64,000 nt of DNA, taken from NCBI RefSeq assembly GCF_003289645.1, contig NZ_QLYX01000001.1:248001-312000 (forward strand), given 5' to 3'. Source of the DNA: Actinomadura craniellae (GTDB lineage: Bacteria > Actinomycetota > Actinomycetes > Streptosporangiales > Streptosporangiaceae). The translations under genes were made by a program, and so were the position numbers. The notes beneath the pieces were generated by a model. It had not been told where the DNA came from and did not search any database. It saw nothing but the letters and a program-made list of their open reading frames with translations. Positions 8,395 to 18,160 of the stretch are shown here, in pieces (the first letter of the stretch is position 1; every line of letters starts with the position of its first letter).

Positions 8395-9057
8395 TTACGA
8401 CGGGGGAGCCTCGGTCACCAGGGTGGGCCCCGCCTGCTCTTCCCAGCGGTCCAGGTAGGTGACGTCCGCGAGGGGGCGGCGGCGGACCGGGCCGTGGTTG
8501 CCCTGAGGCCAGCCCACGACGACGTGCCCGGCGAGCATCCAGTCGTCGGGTACTCCGACGGCTTCGCGCAGCAGCGGTTCGCCTCCGTACGAGGCCCAGC
8601 TGGTCATGCACGCCCCGAGCCCCTGGGCGCGCGCCGCCAGCAGGAAGTTCTGCATCGCCGGAAAGATCGATCCGCCGAGCAGCAACTCCGACGCGGTGGG
8701 AAAGCGCTTCTGGGTGAACAGCACGGACGTGAACTCACCCGCACGATCATGCAGCTCGTACGTCGCCCGGTTGGTTCGCGCGCGCCGGCTGTCGTCGTGA
8801 TCGTCTGGACGGGTCATCCCGTAGACCGGTTCGATCACCCGCAGCGCCTGTTCCGCCGCCTTCGCGACGACGGCCCGCGACTCCGGCGACCGGAGGACGA
8901 CGAACCGCCATTCCTGCGCGTTCGCACCGGACGGCGCCCAGGTCGCGGCCCGCAGGCAGCGGCCCAGGGTCGCCTCGTCGACCGGTTTGTCGGTGAACCG
9001 GCGGATCGTCCGCGCCGTTGACATCACCGTCCACACGTCGGTGGCTGGTCCCGTCAT
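8395..9057 (-). CDS. Nitroreductase-family FMN oxidoreductase, 220 aa
   Basis: The STARTIRRFTDKPVDEATL segment near the N-terminus is the classic FMN-phosphate-binding start of the nitroreductase family. It is followed by ATWAPSGANAQEWRF and, near the C-terminus, LGACMTSWA plus GHVVVGWPQGNHGPVRRRPL. Such homodimeric flavoenzymes reduce nitro compounds, quinones or enones with NAD(P)H, and the physiological substrate is unknown. The ATG at 9057 has GGGAG five bases upstream and is preferred over 9072. The protein is a free-standing enzyme in its own unit. It is unlikely to be the azoline dehydrogenase of the distant RiPP locus. Confidence 0.85.
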   Translation of the reverse strand: MTGPATDVWTVMSTARTIRRFTDKPVDEATLGRCLRAATWAPSGANAQEWRFVVLRSPESRAVVAKAAEQALRVIEPVYGMTRPDDHDDSRRARTNRATYELHDRAGEFTSVLFTQKRFPTASELLLGGSIFPAMQNFLLAARAQGLGACMTSWASYGGEPLLREAVGVPDDWMLAGHVVVGWPQGNHGPVRRRPLADVTYLDRWEEQAGPTLVTEAPPS

Positions 9058-9218
9058 TCCCGCTCCCACCATCGGCTCCCGTGGCGAAAACAAAACTTAC
9101 ACCACGCAGAAATCTCGTTCTCGTGGGTGGGTGGAATCCCTCCGTGGCACGGTCGCCCGTTGATGTCGCCCCCGTCCGGCGGGCACGGGTGCGGCTCCGC
9201 ACGCCTTGACGGCACGCC

Positions 9219-10136
9219 CTAGCCGACCAGGCGGCGGCGCCAGTCCACAGGGGTGACGGTGATGGCCTGGCCAGGATCGTGGTCCCACTCGGCAGGGAGG
9301 CCGGCCGCCTGGAGGGCGGCCACGACCTCGTGGCCGACGGCCGCGGTGGTCTCGGGCGAGCCGTCGAAGCCGCCGTACAGGAGCGTCAGTCCGTGGCCGG
9401 CCGCGGCGGAGTCCGTGCACTGGGTGTGGAAGTAGACGAAGCCGCGGGCGCCGGGTTCGCTTTCGCCGCCGATCTCGGCCTGGCCGCAGCTGCGGCAGCA
9501 GGTGAAGTTCTCGCGGGCGGTGATACCGGACTCCTCCAGGGCGGTGAACGCGCGGGTGAGCCGCTCGGGGTCGGTCTCGCCCCGCCAGCCGGCCTGCTCC
9601 GCGACGCGTTCCAGCCACAGCCGGTCGACCAGCGCCGCCGCCTGCGCACGCGAGACGGGCCGGCGGTTCTCGGTGACCAGGTAGTCCTCGGCGATCTCGG
9701 TCAGTTCGGGGCGGGAGGCGTAGCCGCCGGCCAGCACCTCGCGGACGCGCCTCTCCAGCTCCCGGCGCTCACCTTCGTCGAGGTCGAGCGGCGGCACCTC
9801 CTGGACGGGGCCCAGATCCAGCCGCGACCAGGCCAGCCCGGCGTCCCAGCCGGCCTCCTGACGAGCCCAGGCGGTCAGCGCCCCGATCACCGTCTCGGGC
9901 CCGCCGGCCGCCGCCTGGAAGTGCCGGTCGGCGGCACCGTCGCGGTGCTCCAGCGTGTAGTCGCAGTCGGCCTCGTGCCAGACCTGGGCGAAGACGCCCG
10001 GCAGGTCGGGTACCCGCTGGAGGACCAGGAACCGGTCACCGGCACCGCCGATCCGCCGGACCAGCCCGGCCAGCCCCTCGGCGGACACCCGGACGTGCCG
10101 CTCCTCGTTCTCCGTCTTCACCACGATCTCGAGCAT
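9219..10136 (-). CDS. DUF6891-like cytoplasmic protein, 305 aa
   Basis: The N-terminal half begins MLEIVVKTENEERHVRVS and resembles small beta-rich actinomycete domains of unknown role. The C-terminal part holds a Cys cluster (FTCCRSCGQAEI, about residues 214-225), then GFVYFHTQCT and LLYGGFDG. I associate this arrangement with DUF6891. The Cys and His residues could bind a metal. No signal peptide or membrane helix is seen. The ATG at 10136 is chosen over a 6-codon longer start with no ribosome-binding site. It is followed leftward by other leftward genes without overlap. Function unknown. Confidence 0.7.
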   Translation of the reverse strand: MLEIVVKTENEERHVRVSAEGLAGLVRRIGGAGDRFLVLQRVPDLPGVFAQVWHEADCDYTLEHRDGAADRHFQAAAGGPETVIGALTAWARQEAGWDAGLAWSRLDLGPVQEVPPLDLDEGERRELERRVREVLAGGYASRPELTEIAEDYLVTENRRPVSRAQAAALVDRLWLERVAEQAGWRGETDPERLTRAFTALEESGITARENFTCCRSCGQAEIGGESEPGARGFVYFHTQCTDSAAAGHGLTLLYGGFDGSPETTAAVGHEVVAALQAAGLPAEWDHDPGQAITVTPVDWRRRLVG

Positions 10137-10190
10137 GCGCGAACTCTGACACACCCGGCCGAGGCCGTCATCCGAGCCGCCCGCCGGCCG

Positions 10191-10490
10191 TCACCGCGAA
10201 CCCCGAGCCCGGTAGTAGGTCACCTCCGGCGCGCCGCTCAGCAGGGACTTCAGACCGTCCAGAAGCGCCTCGCCCGCCGGGGACGTCAGAGCCCGCTCCG
10301 GCGCCTGATCATCGACCCAGTCGATGATCAGGACCACCTCCTGCCCGCCCTCCTGCACGAGGACGCGGGACGCCGCCAGCTCCGCTTGCGCGAAGTACGC
10401 GTGACCGTCCAGGAACGCGAGCAGCGCGTCCTCACCACCGGCCGCGACCGGCATCCGGACGGTCTCTACCAGGCGAAACAGTTCGGACAT
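10191..10490 (-). CDS. Small hypothetical protein, 99 aa (possible ferredoxin-like-fold monooxygenase/stress domain)
   Basis: The frame starts MSELFRLVETVRMPVAAGG and ends APEVTYYRARGSR. The pattern of one beta-strand, a helix ending in a FLDGHAYFAQAEL segment, a hydrophobic strand (EVVLIIDW) and a final helix plus strand resembles the antibiotic-biosynthesis-monooxygenase-like dimeric barrel. No diagnostic catalytic residues stand out, so this is only a fold suggestion. The ATG at 10490 gives a compact protein, and the upstream extension in the same frame is not convincing. It lies upstream of the DUF6891-like gene on the same strand, 54 bp apart, and is divergent from the glycine riboswitch. 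Confidence 0.6.
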   Translation of the reverse strand: MSELFRLVETVRMPVAAGGEDALLAFLDGHAYFAQAELAASRVLVQEGGQEVVLIIDWVDDQAPERALTSPAGEALLDGLKSLLSGAPEVTYYRARGSR

Positions 10491-10679
10491 GGACCCACTG
10501 TACGCAGCCCGGGAACCGGGCGAACCGGCCCGGCGCCGATCACCGCCCACGCCCGGGGTACACTCGGCCGGCCCGGTCGTCGATGTGATCGTGGTGAGCT
10601 ACCGCCGGCATGTTGAAATCCGGCAAGTCAAAGGACTACCATCAGTCCATTAAATAACTGAAGATTGCTGACGACCCGA

Positions 10680-10864
10680 AGCGGGAGAGTCCGCCCCCGC
10701 AAGGGAGCGGCGCCGAAGGAGCAACTCTCCCCAGAATCTCTCAGGCCCCGTACCGCTTCGGTGAGGCGACTCTGAAAAGTCCGGATCCGGCGATCCGGCA
10801 CCCACGGTGCAAACCATCCATCCGGTGGTGAACCTCTCAGGTACCGATGACAGAGCGGGGAGGC
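10680..10864 (+). promoter_or_regulatory. Tandem glycine riboswitch (gcvT motif)
   Basis: Two consecutive aptamers are readable. The first (about 10681-10779) has GCGGGAGAG, GCCGAAGGAGCAACTC, AGAATCTCTCAGGC and GAGGCGACTCTGAAAAG. The second (about 10795-10864) has GGTGAACCTCTCAGGTACC and GATGACAGAGCGGGGAGG. These are the conserved cores of the cooperative glycine riboswitch. Its GCGGGGAGGCC tail is nearly complementary to GGCCTCCCGC (10903-10912), which includes part of the gcvT ribosome-binding site, so an expression platform acting on translation or termination is likely. Glycine should switch on gcvT and downstream genes. The gene-free stretch 10491-10913 is otherwise only promoter: AT-richer sequence at 10640-10665 lies where a -10 would be expected. 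Confidence 0.93.
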
Positions 10865-10913
10865 CCACGCTCCGCGCCGCACCCCGGCGCGCCGACCAGG
10901 GAGGCCTCCCGCC

Positions 10914-12065
10914 GTGTCCCCATCCTCTCCTGCCCGCGGGTTCGCGGACCCGGACGCGCCGCGCAACGCCAGGACGACCCCGCTGCACGAGACCCACCGC
11001 CGGCTCGGGGCGACCTTCACCGACTTCTCGGGCTGGACGATGCCGGTCCGCTACGGGTCCGAGATCTCCGAACACCACGCCGTGCGCACCACCGCCGGGC
11101 TCTTCGACCTCTGCCACATGGGCGAGATCGAACTCACCGGCCCCGAGGCCGCGCGCGCCCTCGACCACGCCCTGGTGGGCAGGCCCTCGCGGATCGCCGT
11201 GGGGCGCGCCCGCTACACCATGATCTGCGACGAGAGCGGCGGGATCCTGGACGACCTCGTCGTCTACCGCCTCGCCGAGCAGCACTTCCTGGTCGTCGCG
11301 AACGCCGGCAACGCCGAGGTGGTCGCGGCGGAGCTGGGCACCCGCGCCCGCAGGTTCGACGCCGTCGTGGCGGACACGTCGGCGCGCTGGTCCCTGCTCG
11401 CGGTCCAGGGCCCGCGCTCCGCGGCGATCGTCGCCGAGGTCGTGCCGCTGGACGTGACCGGCCTGAAGTACTACGGGATCGACGCCACCACGCTCTCCGG
11501 CCGGGACGTGCTGATCGCCCGCACCGGCTACACCGGCGAGGACGGCTTCGAGGTCTACTGCGCGCCCGAGGACGCGGCCGCGATCTGGAAATCCCTCGCC
11601 GAGGCCGGCGACCGGCACGACCTGGTGCCCGCGGGGCTGGCCTGCCGGGACACGCTGCGCCTGGAAGCCGGCATGCCCCTGTACGGCCAGGAGCTCGACC
11701 GGACGCGCACCCCGTTCGACGCCGGCCTCGGCCGGGTCGTGGTTTTCGACAAGGACGACGGATTCGTCGGTGCCGCGGCGCTCGCCGCCCGCCGGGACCG
11801 GGCACCGGAGCAGATCCTCGTGGGGCTGCGGGCCGCGGGCCGGCGCGCGCCGCGGGCCGGTTACGACGTCCTGGACCCGGCCAGCGGCCGTCCGGTCGGC
11901 CGGGTGACCAGCGGCGCGCCCTCGCCGACCCTGGGACACCCGATCGCGCTGGCCTACGTGCCGGCCGAGCTCGCCGAGCCCGGCACCCCGCTCGCGGTCG
12001 ACATCCGGGGGACCAGCGCCGCGGTCGAGGTCGTCACCCTCCCCTTCTACCGGCGCGGCACCTGA
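10914..12065 (+). CDS. gcvT: Glycine cleavage system T protein (aminomethyltransferase), 383 aa
   Basis: GcvT moves the methylene group from the aminomethyl-lipoyl arm of GcvH to tetrahydrofolate and releases ammonia. The sequence shows [53 protein letters not shown] and the [19 protein letters not shown] block, all standard GcvT landmarks. GTG at 10914 follows GGGAGG with good spacing and lies within a 12-bp palindrome, GGGAGGCCTCCC (10899-10910), that may mask the site. It is the first gene behind the glycine riboswitch. gcvH, glyA and sdaA follow on the same strand. No gcvP is present in the window, so the P protein must be encoded elsewhere. Confidence 0.95.
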   Translation: MSPSSPARGFADPDAPRNARTTPLHETHRRLGATFTDFSGWTMPVRYGSEISEHHAVRTTAGLFDLCHMGEIELTGPEAARALDHALVGRPSRIAVGRARYTMICDESGGILDDLVVYRLAEQHFLVVANAGNAEVVAAELGTRARRFDAVVADTSARWSLLAVQGPRSAAIVAEVVPLDVTGLKYYGIDATTLSGRDVLIARTGYTGEDGFEVYCAPEDAAAIWKSLAEAGDRHDLVPAGLACRDTLRLEAGMPLYGQELDRTRTPFDAGLGRVVVFDKDDGFVGAAALAARRDRAPEQILVGLRAAGRRAPRAGYDVLDPASGRPVGRVTSGAPSPTLGHPIALAYVPAELAEPGTPLAVDIRGTSAAVEVVTLPFYRRGT

Positions 12066-12102
12066 CCCGCGCCCCGAACAGACACCAGCGAAGGAGCAGT
12101 TC

Positions 12103-12477
12103 ATGCCCGTCCCGGCCAACCTCCGGTACACCGCCGAGCACGAGTGGGTCGACCTCTCCGGCGACACGGCGACCGTCGGCATCACGGCGTACGCGGCCGA
12201 CGCGCTCGGCGACGTCGTCTACCTGGAGCTCCCCGCGGTCGGTTCGGTGATCGCCGCCGGCACGGGGTGCGGCGAGATCGAGTCGACCAAGTCCGTCAGC
12301 GAGCTCTTCGCCCCGGTCGACGGGGAGGTCGTCGAGTTCAACCAGCAGGCCGTGGACGACCCCGGCCTGCTGAACACGGACCCGTTCGGCGCCGGCTGGC
12401 TGTTCCGCGTCCGCCTCACCGGACCCGCCGACCTCCTCGGCGCGGACGAGTACGCCGCGCTCACCGGGGGTGCGTGA
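12103..12477 (+). CDS. gcvH: Glycine cleavage system H protein, 124 aa
   Basis: GcvH is the lipoylated shuttle of the glycine cleavage complex. The start [11 protein letters not shown] and the segment [20 protein letters not shown] are diagnostic. The lipoyl attachment Lys is residue 63 in [10 protein letters not shown]. The C-terminal [16 protein letters not shown] block is intact. Length is normal for the family. AAGGAG lies ahead of the ATG. It is separated from gcvT by 37 bp and its stop abuts the glyA start (ATG at 12479), so the genes are clearly co-transcribed. Confidence 0.96.
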   Translation: MPVPANLRYTAEHEWVDLSGDTATVGITAYAADALGDVVYLELPAVGSVIAAGTGCGEIESTKSVSELFAPVDGEVVEFNQQAVDDPGLLNTDPFGAGWLFRVRLTGPADLLGADEYAALTGGA

Positions 12478-12478
12478 G

Positions 12479-13756
12479 ATGAGCACTTTGCACCGGTCGC
12501 TCGCCGACCTCGACCCCGCCGTCCACGACGCCATCCAGGCCGAGCTCCGGCGGCAGCAGGAGACGCTCGAGATGATCGCGAGTGAGAACTTCGCCCCGCG
12601 TGCCGTCATGCAGGCGCAGGGCTCGGTCCTCACCAACAAGTACGCCGAGGGGTATCCCGGCCGGCGCTACTACGGCGGCTGCGAGCACGTGGACGTCGTC
12701 GAGCAGCTCGCCATCGACCGCGCGCGGGCGCTCTTCGGCGCCGAGTACGCGAACGTGCAGCCGCACTCGGGGGCGCAGGCGAACGCCGCGGTGATGTACG
12801 CCCTGCTCGACCCCGGTGACCAGATCCTCGGGCTCGACCTCGCCCACGGCGGGCATCTCACCCACGGGATGCGCCTCAACTACAGCGGGAAGCTCTACCG
12901 CGCGGTCGCCTACCACGTCCGGGAGTCCGACTTCCGGGTCGACATGGCGGAGGTCGAGCGGCTGGCCCTGGAGACCCGGCCGCGGCTCATCGTGGCCGGG
13001 TGGTCGGCGTACCCGCTGCACCTCGACTTCGCCGAGTTCCGGCGGATCGCCGACCTGGTCGGCGCCTTCCTCATGGTGGACATGGCGCACTTCGCCGGCC
13101 TGGTCGCCGCGGGTGAGCACCCGAACCCGGTCCCGTACGCCGACGTCGTCACCACCACCACCCACAAGACCCTGGGCGGTCCGCGGGGCGGCGTGATCCT
13201 GACCAACCGCGCGGACCTCGCCAAGAAGTTCAACTCGGCGGTCTTTCCCGGGCTGCAGGGCGGTCCGCTGGAGCACGTCATCGCCGGCAAGGCGGTCGCC
13301 TTCCACGTGGCCGCGACCGAGGAGTTCCGCGACCGGCAGCGGCGCACGGTCCGCGGCGCCCGGATCCTCGCCGAGCGGCTGACCGCCGAGGACGTGCGCG
13401 CGGCAGGGATCTCCGTGCTGACCGGCGGCACCCAGGTCCATCTCGTCGTGGCCGACCTCCGCGAGTCCGCTCTCGACGGCCGCCAGGCCGAGGACCGGCT
13501 CCACTCGATCGGGGTCACGGTCAACCGGAACGCCGTCCCCTTCGACCCCCGGCCGCCGATGGTCTCCTCCGGGTTGCGGCTGGGCACCTCGGCCCTGGCG
13601 ACCCGTGGCTTCGGTGATGCCGAGTTCTCCGAGGTCGCCGACATCATCGCGCGGTCGCTGGCGGGTGAGCCGACGGCGGACGCCGCCGGCGGGCTCCGCG
13701 CCAGGGTGGCCGGGCTGACGGCTCGCTTCCCGCTCTACCCCGGGCCGTCGGAGTGA
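12479..13756 (+). CDS. glyA: Serine hydroxymethyltransferase, 425 aa
   Basis: SHMT interconverts glycine plus methylene-THF and serine plus THF. The fold-type I landmarks are complete: [11 protein letters not shown] (30-40), [37 protein letters not shown] and the PLP Lys230 in [15 protein letters not shown] start at the ATG at 12479, immediately after the gcvH stop. The frame also contains a GTG at 12470 inside gcvH, which I reject. In this operon the enzyme would use the methylene-THF produced by GcvT to turn a second glycine into serine, feeding the serine deaminase encoded next. It may be a second, catabolic copy in addition to a housekeeping glyA. Confidence 0.95.
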   Translation: MSTLHRSLADLDPAVHDAIQAELRRQQETLEMIASENFAPRAVMQAQGSVLTNKYAEGYPGRRYYGGCEHVDVVEQLAIDRARALFGAEYANVQPHSGAQANAAVMYALLDPGDQILGLDLAHGGHLTHGMRLNYSGKLYRAVAYHVRESDFRVDMAEVERLALETRPRLIVAGWSAYPLHLDFAEFRRIADLVGAFLMVDMAHFAGLVAAGEHPNPVPYADVVTTTTHKTLGGPRGGVILTNRADLAKKFNSAVFPGLQGGPLEHVIAGKAVAFHVAATEEFRDRQRRTVRGARILAERLTAEDVRAAGISVLTGGTQVHLVVADLRESALDGRQAEDRLHSIGVTVNRNAVPFDPRPPMVSSGLRLGTSALATRGFGDAEFSEVADIIARSLAGEPTADAAGGLRARVAGLTARFPLYPGPSE

Positions 13757-13856
13757 CCGGCGCGGCGCCGGCCGCCGGGGCCGCGCCGGACGGGCGCAGG
13801 CCGCTCCGCCTGGAGGTGCGCAATGCGGAGACACCGATCGAGAGGCGGGGCACGAC

Positions 13857-15227
13857 ATGCCGCTGAGCGCGTTCGACCTGTATTCGATCGGGATCGGGCC
13901 TTCGTCCTCGCACACGGTCGGCCCGATGCGGGCGGCGAAGCGCTTCGTCGACGGTCTCGGCGCCGACGGGCTCCTCGGCTCGGTGGTCCGGGTGCGCTGC
14001 GAGCTCTTCGGTTCCCTCGGCGCGACCGGTCACGGCCACGGGTCGGAGAAGGCGGTGATCCTCGGCCTGGAGGGCGAGACACCGGCGATGGTCGACACCG
14101 CCACCGCGGACGGCCGGGTGGCCGCCGTGCGGGCCGGGGCCGGCATCGCGCTGGCCGGGCACCACCGGGTCGCCTTCGACGCCGACCGGGATCTGGTGCT
14201 CCACCGCCGGCGTTCCCTCCCGGCGCACCCGAACGGCATGCTCTTCACCGCGTTCGACACCTCGGGCGTGCTGCGCGAACGCACCTACTACTCGGTGGGC
14301 GGCGGGTTCGTGGCCGACGAGTCCGCCGTCGGCGCGGACCGCGTCGTCCTCGACACGACGCCGGTGCCGTACCCCTTCACGACGGCCGCGGAGCTCCTGG
14401 AGATCTGCGCCCGGGAGGGGATCCGGATCAGTGACGTGGTGCTGGCGAACGAGCTGGCCTGGCGCAGCGAGGCGGAGGTACGCGCCGGTCTCCTCGAGAT
14501 CTGGTCGGTGATGCAGTCGTGCGTCACCGCCGGCTGCGGCCGCGAGGGCATCCTCCCCGGCGGGCTCCGCGTCCCACGCCGGGCGCCGGCGCTGTACCGG
14601 GACCTGTCGGCGCGGACCGGTACCGGCGACCCGTTGCAGGTGCTGGACTGGGTCAACCTGTTCGCGCTGGCCGTCAACGAGGAGAACGCCTCCGGGGGCC
14701 GCGTCGTGACCGCGCCGACGAACGGGGCGGCCGGGATCATCCCGGCGGTCCTGCACTACTACGTGCGGTTCGTGCCCGGCGCCGACGACGACGGTGTGGT
14801 CCGCTTCCTGCTCACCGCCGCCGCGATCGGCATGCTCTTCAAGGAGAACGCGTCCATTTCCGGGGCGGAGGTGGGTTGCCAGGGCGAGGTCGGCTCGGCC
14901 TGCTCGATGGCGGCCGGTGCCCTGTGCGAGGTGCTCGGCGGTGCGGCGGCCCAGGTGGAGAACGCGGCCGAGGTCGGTATCGAGCACAACCTGGGTTTGA
15001 CCTGCGACCCCATCGGCGGGCTGGTCCAGATCCCGTGCATCGAGCGGAACGCGATCGCGTCGGTGAAGGCCATCAACGCGGCCCGGCTCGCGATCAACGG
15101 CACCGGTGCGCACAAGGTGAGCCTCGACGACGCCATCCGCACGATGCGCGAGACCGGCCGCGACATGCACGTGAAGTACAAGGAGACGGCGCGGGGCGGG
15201 CTCGCGGTCAACGTCATCGAGTGCTGA
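13857..15227 (+). CDS. sdaA: L-serine ammonia-lyase, single-chain iron-sulfur type, 456 aa
   Basis: The enzyme deaminates L-serine to pyruvate and ammonia using a [4Fe-4S] cluster. The N-terminal beta domain starts [20 protein letters not shown], the family signature. The cluster ligands are visible as Cys in [12 protein letters not shown] (near 341), GLTCDPIGG (near 383) and QIPCIERN (near 394). Both domains are fused, as in E. coli SdaA. The ATG at 13857 is preceded by a purine-rich stretch. It closes the riboswitch-headed unit gcvT-gcvH-glyA-sdaA, which together converts two glycines into one pyruvate plus CO2 and ammonia. Cluster loss under oxygen stress is known for this family. Confidence 0.95.
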   Translation: MPLSAFDLYSIGIGPSSSHTVGPMRAAKRFVDGLGADGLLGSVVRVRCELFGSLGATGHGHGSEKAVILGLEGETPAMVDTATADGRVAAVRAGAGIALAGHHRVAFDADRDLVLHRRRSLPAHPNGMLFTAFDTSGVLRERTYYSVGGGFVADESAVGADRVVLDTTPVPYPFTTAAELLEICAREGIRISDVVLANELAWRSEAEVRAGLLEIWSVMQSCVTAGCGREGILPGGLRVPRRAPALYRDLSARTGTGDPLQVLDWVNLFALAVNEENASGGRVVTAPTNGAAGIIPAVLHYYVRFVPGADDDGVVRFLLTAAAIGMLFKENASISGAEVGCQGEVGSACSMAAGALCEVLGGAAAQVENAAEVGIEHNLGLTCDPIGGLVQIPCIERNAIASVKAINAARLAINGTGAHKVSLDDAIRTMRETGRDMHVKYKETARGGLAVNVIEC

Positions 15228-15363
15228 GGGGCGTCCGGACCTCCGGGCACGGGCCGGGGGACCGCGCGCCGAAACAAATGGTAGGATTCTCGACCATTAG
15301 AACGGTTTGCGATCTCGAGTAGCCCGTGCACCGGGGTCGCCGCGGCAATCGACCCGAAGGTGC

Positions 15364-16734
15364 ATGCCCGTGATGAGCAGCAAGAACCCGCGCCTCCTCA
15401 GCCTCGACGACCTCAGGGACCGGATCGGTGCGGGCGCGATCGACACGGTGGTGGTCGCCTTCACCGACATGCAGGGGCGCCTCCAGGGCAAGCGGCTGCA
15501 CGCGGCGTACTTCCTCGACGTGGTCGCGGAGCACGGGAGCGAGGGATGCAACTACCTGCTCAGCGTCGACATCGAGATGAACACGGTCGCCGGCTACACG
15601 ATGAGCTCCTGGGAGCAGGGCTACGGCGACATGGAGTTCGCACTGGACTTCGACACGATCCGGCTGCTCACCCACCTGCCCAAGACCGCGATGATCCAGT
15701 GCGACCTCCGCTGGCCCGACCACAGCACTGTGGTCCAGTCACCGCGGTCGATCCTGCGCGCCCAGGCGGAGAAGGCCGCGCGGGCCGGCTTCCGCGCGCT
15801 CGCCGGGACCGAACTGGAGTTCATCGTCTTCGACACCACCTACGAGGAGGCGTGGCGCTCCCACTACCGGGACCTGCCGCCGGCGAACCAGTACAACGCC
15901 GACTACTCGATCCTCGGCACCACCCGGGTCGAGCCGCTGCTGCGTGACATCAGGAACACCGCGTACGCGGCCGGGATGAACGTCGAAGGCGCGAAGGGGG
16001 AGTGCAACCTCGGCCAGCACGAGATCGGGTTCCTCTACGACGACGTGCTGGTGACCGCGGACAACCACGCCGTCTACAAGACCCTGGCCAAGGAGATCGC
16101 CGCCCAGCACGGCAAGGCGCTGACCTTCATGGCGAAGTACAACGAGCGCGAGGGCAGCTCCTGCCACATCCACCTGTCGCTGCGGAACGAGGACGGCTCG
16201 ATCGCGTTCGGGGACGAGGCCGGCCCCACCCCCGTCCACGACCACTTCGTCGCCGGGATCCTCGCCACGATGCGTGACTTCACGCTGCTCTACGCGCCCA
16301 ACGTCAACTCCTACAAGCGGTTCGTCGAGGGCTCGTTCGCGCCGACGACGATCGCCTGGGGCACCGACAACCGGACCTGCGCGCTGCGGCTCGTCGGGGC
16401 GGGCGCGAGCGCCCGGGTGGAGAACCGGGTTCCCGGCGGCGACACCAACCCCTACCTCGCCCTGGCGGCGATGCTCGGCGCCGGACTGCACGGCATCGAG
16501 AACCGCCTGGAGCTCGAACCCGAGCAACGGGGCAACGCCTACGCCGCGGACCGGCCGAAGATCCCGACGACCCTGCGGGACGCGCGCAACGCGTTCCACG
16601 GCTCCGCCGTCGCCCGGAGCATCCTCGGCGACGAGGTCGTCGACCACTACACGAACATGGCCGATGTCGAGCTGAAAGCCTTCGACGCCGCCGTCACCGA
16701 CTGGGAGCTGCGTCGCAGCTTCGAGCGGATGTGA
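15364..16734 (+). CDS. Glutamine-synthetase-like gamma-glutamyl amine ligase (GlnA3/GlnA4/PuuA type), 456 aa
   Basis: The protein has the glutamine synthetase catalytic domain but belongs to the divergent group that ligates glutamate to amines. AGTELEFIVFD (glutamate/metal site), GAKGECNLGQHEIGF, REGSSCHIHLSL and the C-terminal NRTCALRLVGAGASARVENR block are all present. In Streptomyces, relatives make gamma-glutamyl-polyamines or gamma-glutamyl-ethanolamide rather than glutamine. Neighbours (aldehyde dehydrogenase, SDR, PuuD-like hydrolase) fit a gamma-glutamylation route for an amine. The start could be ATG 15364 or ATG 15373, since GAAGG lies close to both. A 136-bp gap upstream suggests its own promoter. 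Confidence 0.88.
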   Translation: MPVMSSKNPRLLSLDDLRDRIGAGAIDTVVVAFTDMQGRLQGKRLHAAYFLDVVAEHGSEGCNYLLSVDIEMNTVAGYTMSSWEQGYGDMEFALDFDTIRLLTHLPKTAMIQCDLRWPDHSTVVQSPRSILRAQAEKAARAGFRALAGTELEFIVFDTTYEEAWRSHYRDLPPANQYNADYSILGTTRVEPLLRDIRNTAYAAGMNVEGAKGECNLGQHEIGFLYDDVLVTADNHAVYKTLAKEIAAQHGKALTFMAKYNEREGSSCHIHLSLRNEDGSIAFGDEAGPTPVHDHFVAGILATMRDFTLLYAPNVNSYKRFVEGSFAPTTIAWGTDNRTCALRLVGAGASARVENRVPGGDTNPYLALAAMLGAGLHGIENRLELEPEQRGNAYAADRPKIPTTLRDARNAFHGSAVARSILGDEVVDHYTNMADVELKAFDAAVTDWELRRSFERM

Positions 16735-16780
16735 CCGAGCCGCGCACCCGAACACCAACGCATCCATCCCCCGAGGAGAC

Positions 16781-18145
16781 GTGTTGAGCGACACCTACAC
16801 CGTCGTCAACCCCGCGAACGAGCACGCGATCGCCGAGGTCGAACTGGCCGACCTCGCCGCCACCGACGCCGCCATCGAGCGTGCCGCGGCCGCCTTCCCG
16901 TCCTGGCGCGCGATCGCGCCGGGCGAACGCGCCCGGCTGCTGCGGCGGTTCGCCGCGGTCGTCGAGGAACACCTCGACGAACTCGCCGAGACGGAGGTGC
17001 GCAACGCGGGGCACACCTGGGGCAACGCGCTCTGGGAGGCGGGCAACGTCCGCGACGTGCTCAACTACTACTCGGCCACGCCGGAGCGGCTCACCGGTCA
17101 CCAGATCCCGGTCGCCGGCGGTCTCGACGTCACCCATCACGAGCCGCTGGGCGTCGTCGGCGTGATCGTGCCGTGGAACTTCCCGATGCCGATCGCCGCC
17201 TGGGGCTTCGCGCCCGCGCTGGCCGCCGGCAACACCGTCGTCCTCAAGCCCGCCGAGCCGACCCCGCTGACGGCGATCCGGCTCGGGGAACTGGCTCGCG
17301 TGGCGGGCATCCCGGACGACGTGTTCATCGTGGTGCCCGGGCGAGGGGAGGTGGTCGGCCGGCGGTTCGTGACCCACCCCGCCGTACGGAAGGTCTGCTT
17401 CACCGGCTCCACCGAGGTCGGCAAGCAGATCATGGCGGGCTGCTCGGAGCAGCTCAAACGGGTGACGCTCGAACTCGGCGGCAAGAGCGCCAACATCGTC
17501 TTCGCCGACGCCGACCTGGCCAGGGCGGCGGCGTCCGCGCCGGGCGCCGCCTTCGACAACGCCGGGCAGGACTGCTGCGCCCGGTCCCGGATCCTGGTCG
17601 AGCGCCCGGCGTACGACGAGTTCCTCGCGCTGCTGGAGCCGGCGGTGGCCGGTGTCCGCGTGCTCGACCCGGCCGATCGGGCCAGCGAGATGGGACCGCT
17701 GATCTCGGCACCGCACCGGGCCAGGGTGCGGAGCTACCTGGACGGTGCGGAGGTCGCGTTCACCGGTTCGGCGCCGGACGGTCCCGGCTACTGGTGCGCG
17801 CCCACGGTGGTGCTGACCGAGGATCCGGGTGCCCGGCTCTGGCGCGAGGAGATCTTCGGCCCGGTGGTGGCGGTGATGCCGTTCGACGACGAGGCGCACG
17901 CCGTCGAGCTCGCCAACGACACCGAGTTCGGCCTCTCGGGGTCGATCTTCACCCGCGACGTCGGCCGGGCCCTGCGGGTCTCGCGCGCCGTCGAGGCCGG
18001 GAACCTGAGCGTGAACTCGCACGCGTCGGTGCGCTACTGGACTCCCTTCGGCGGGTTCAAGCAGTCGGGCATCGGCCGTGAGCTCGGCCCGGACGGCGCG
18101 CACTCCTTCACCGACGTCAAGAACGTCTTCTTCTCCACCGACTGA
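16781..18145 (+). CDS. NAD(P)-dependent aldehyde dehydrogenase, about 454 aa
   Basis: This is a class I/II aldehyde dehydrogenase with GVIVPWNFP, KPAEPTPLTA, FTGSTEVGKQI, the general-base Glu in LELGGKSANIVF, and the nucleophile in GQDCCARSR (Cys265/266). The EEIFGPVVAV and FGGFKQSGIGREL blocks complete the family signature. A role in oxidising a gamma-glutamyl-aminoaldehyde made from the preceding ligase's product is the best contextual guess. The frame can start at GTG 16781 or TTG 16784. GAGGAG is better spaced for the TTG. The SDR gene follows after 15 bp with AAAGAGAACG as ribosome-binding site. Confidence 0.92.
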   Translation: MLSDTYTVVNPANEHAIAEVELADLAATDAAIERAAAAFPSWRAIAPGERARLLRRFAAVVEEHLDELAETEVRNAGHTWGNALWEAGNVRDVLNYYSATPERLTGHQIPVAGGLDVTHHEPLGVVGVIVPWNFPMPIAAWGFAPALAAGNTVVLKPAEPTPLTAIRLGELARVAGIPDDVFIVVPGRGEVVGRRFVTHPAVRKVCFTGSTEVGKQIMAGCSEQLKRVTLELGGKSANIVFADADLARAAASAPGAAFDNAGQDCCARSRILVERPAYDEFLALLEPAVAGVRVLDPADRASEMGPLISAPHRARVRSYLDGAEVAFTGSAPDGPGYWCAPTVVLTEDPGARLWREEIFGPVVAVMPFDDEAHAVELANDTEFGLSGSIFTRDVGRALRVSRAVEAGNLSVNSHASVRYWTPFGGFKQSGIGRELGPDGAHSFTDVKNVFFSTD

Positions 18146-18160
18146 AAGAGAACGATCAGC

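Noticed and set aside
8395..9057. Nitroreductase as the missing azoline dehydrogenase of the YcaO locus
   Set aside because: It is about 40 kb away, and its sequence fits the general NfsB-like family rather than the SagB/McbC type.
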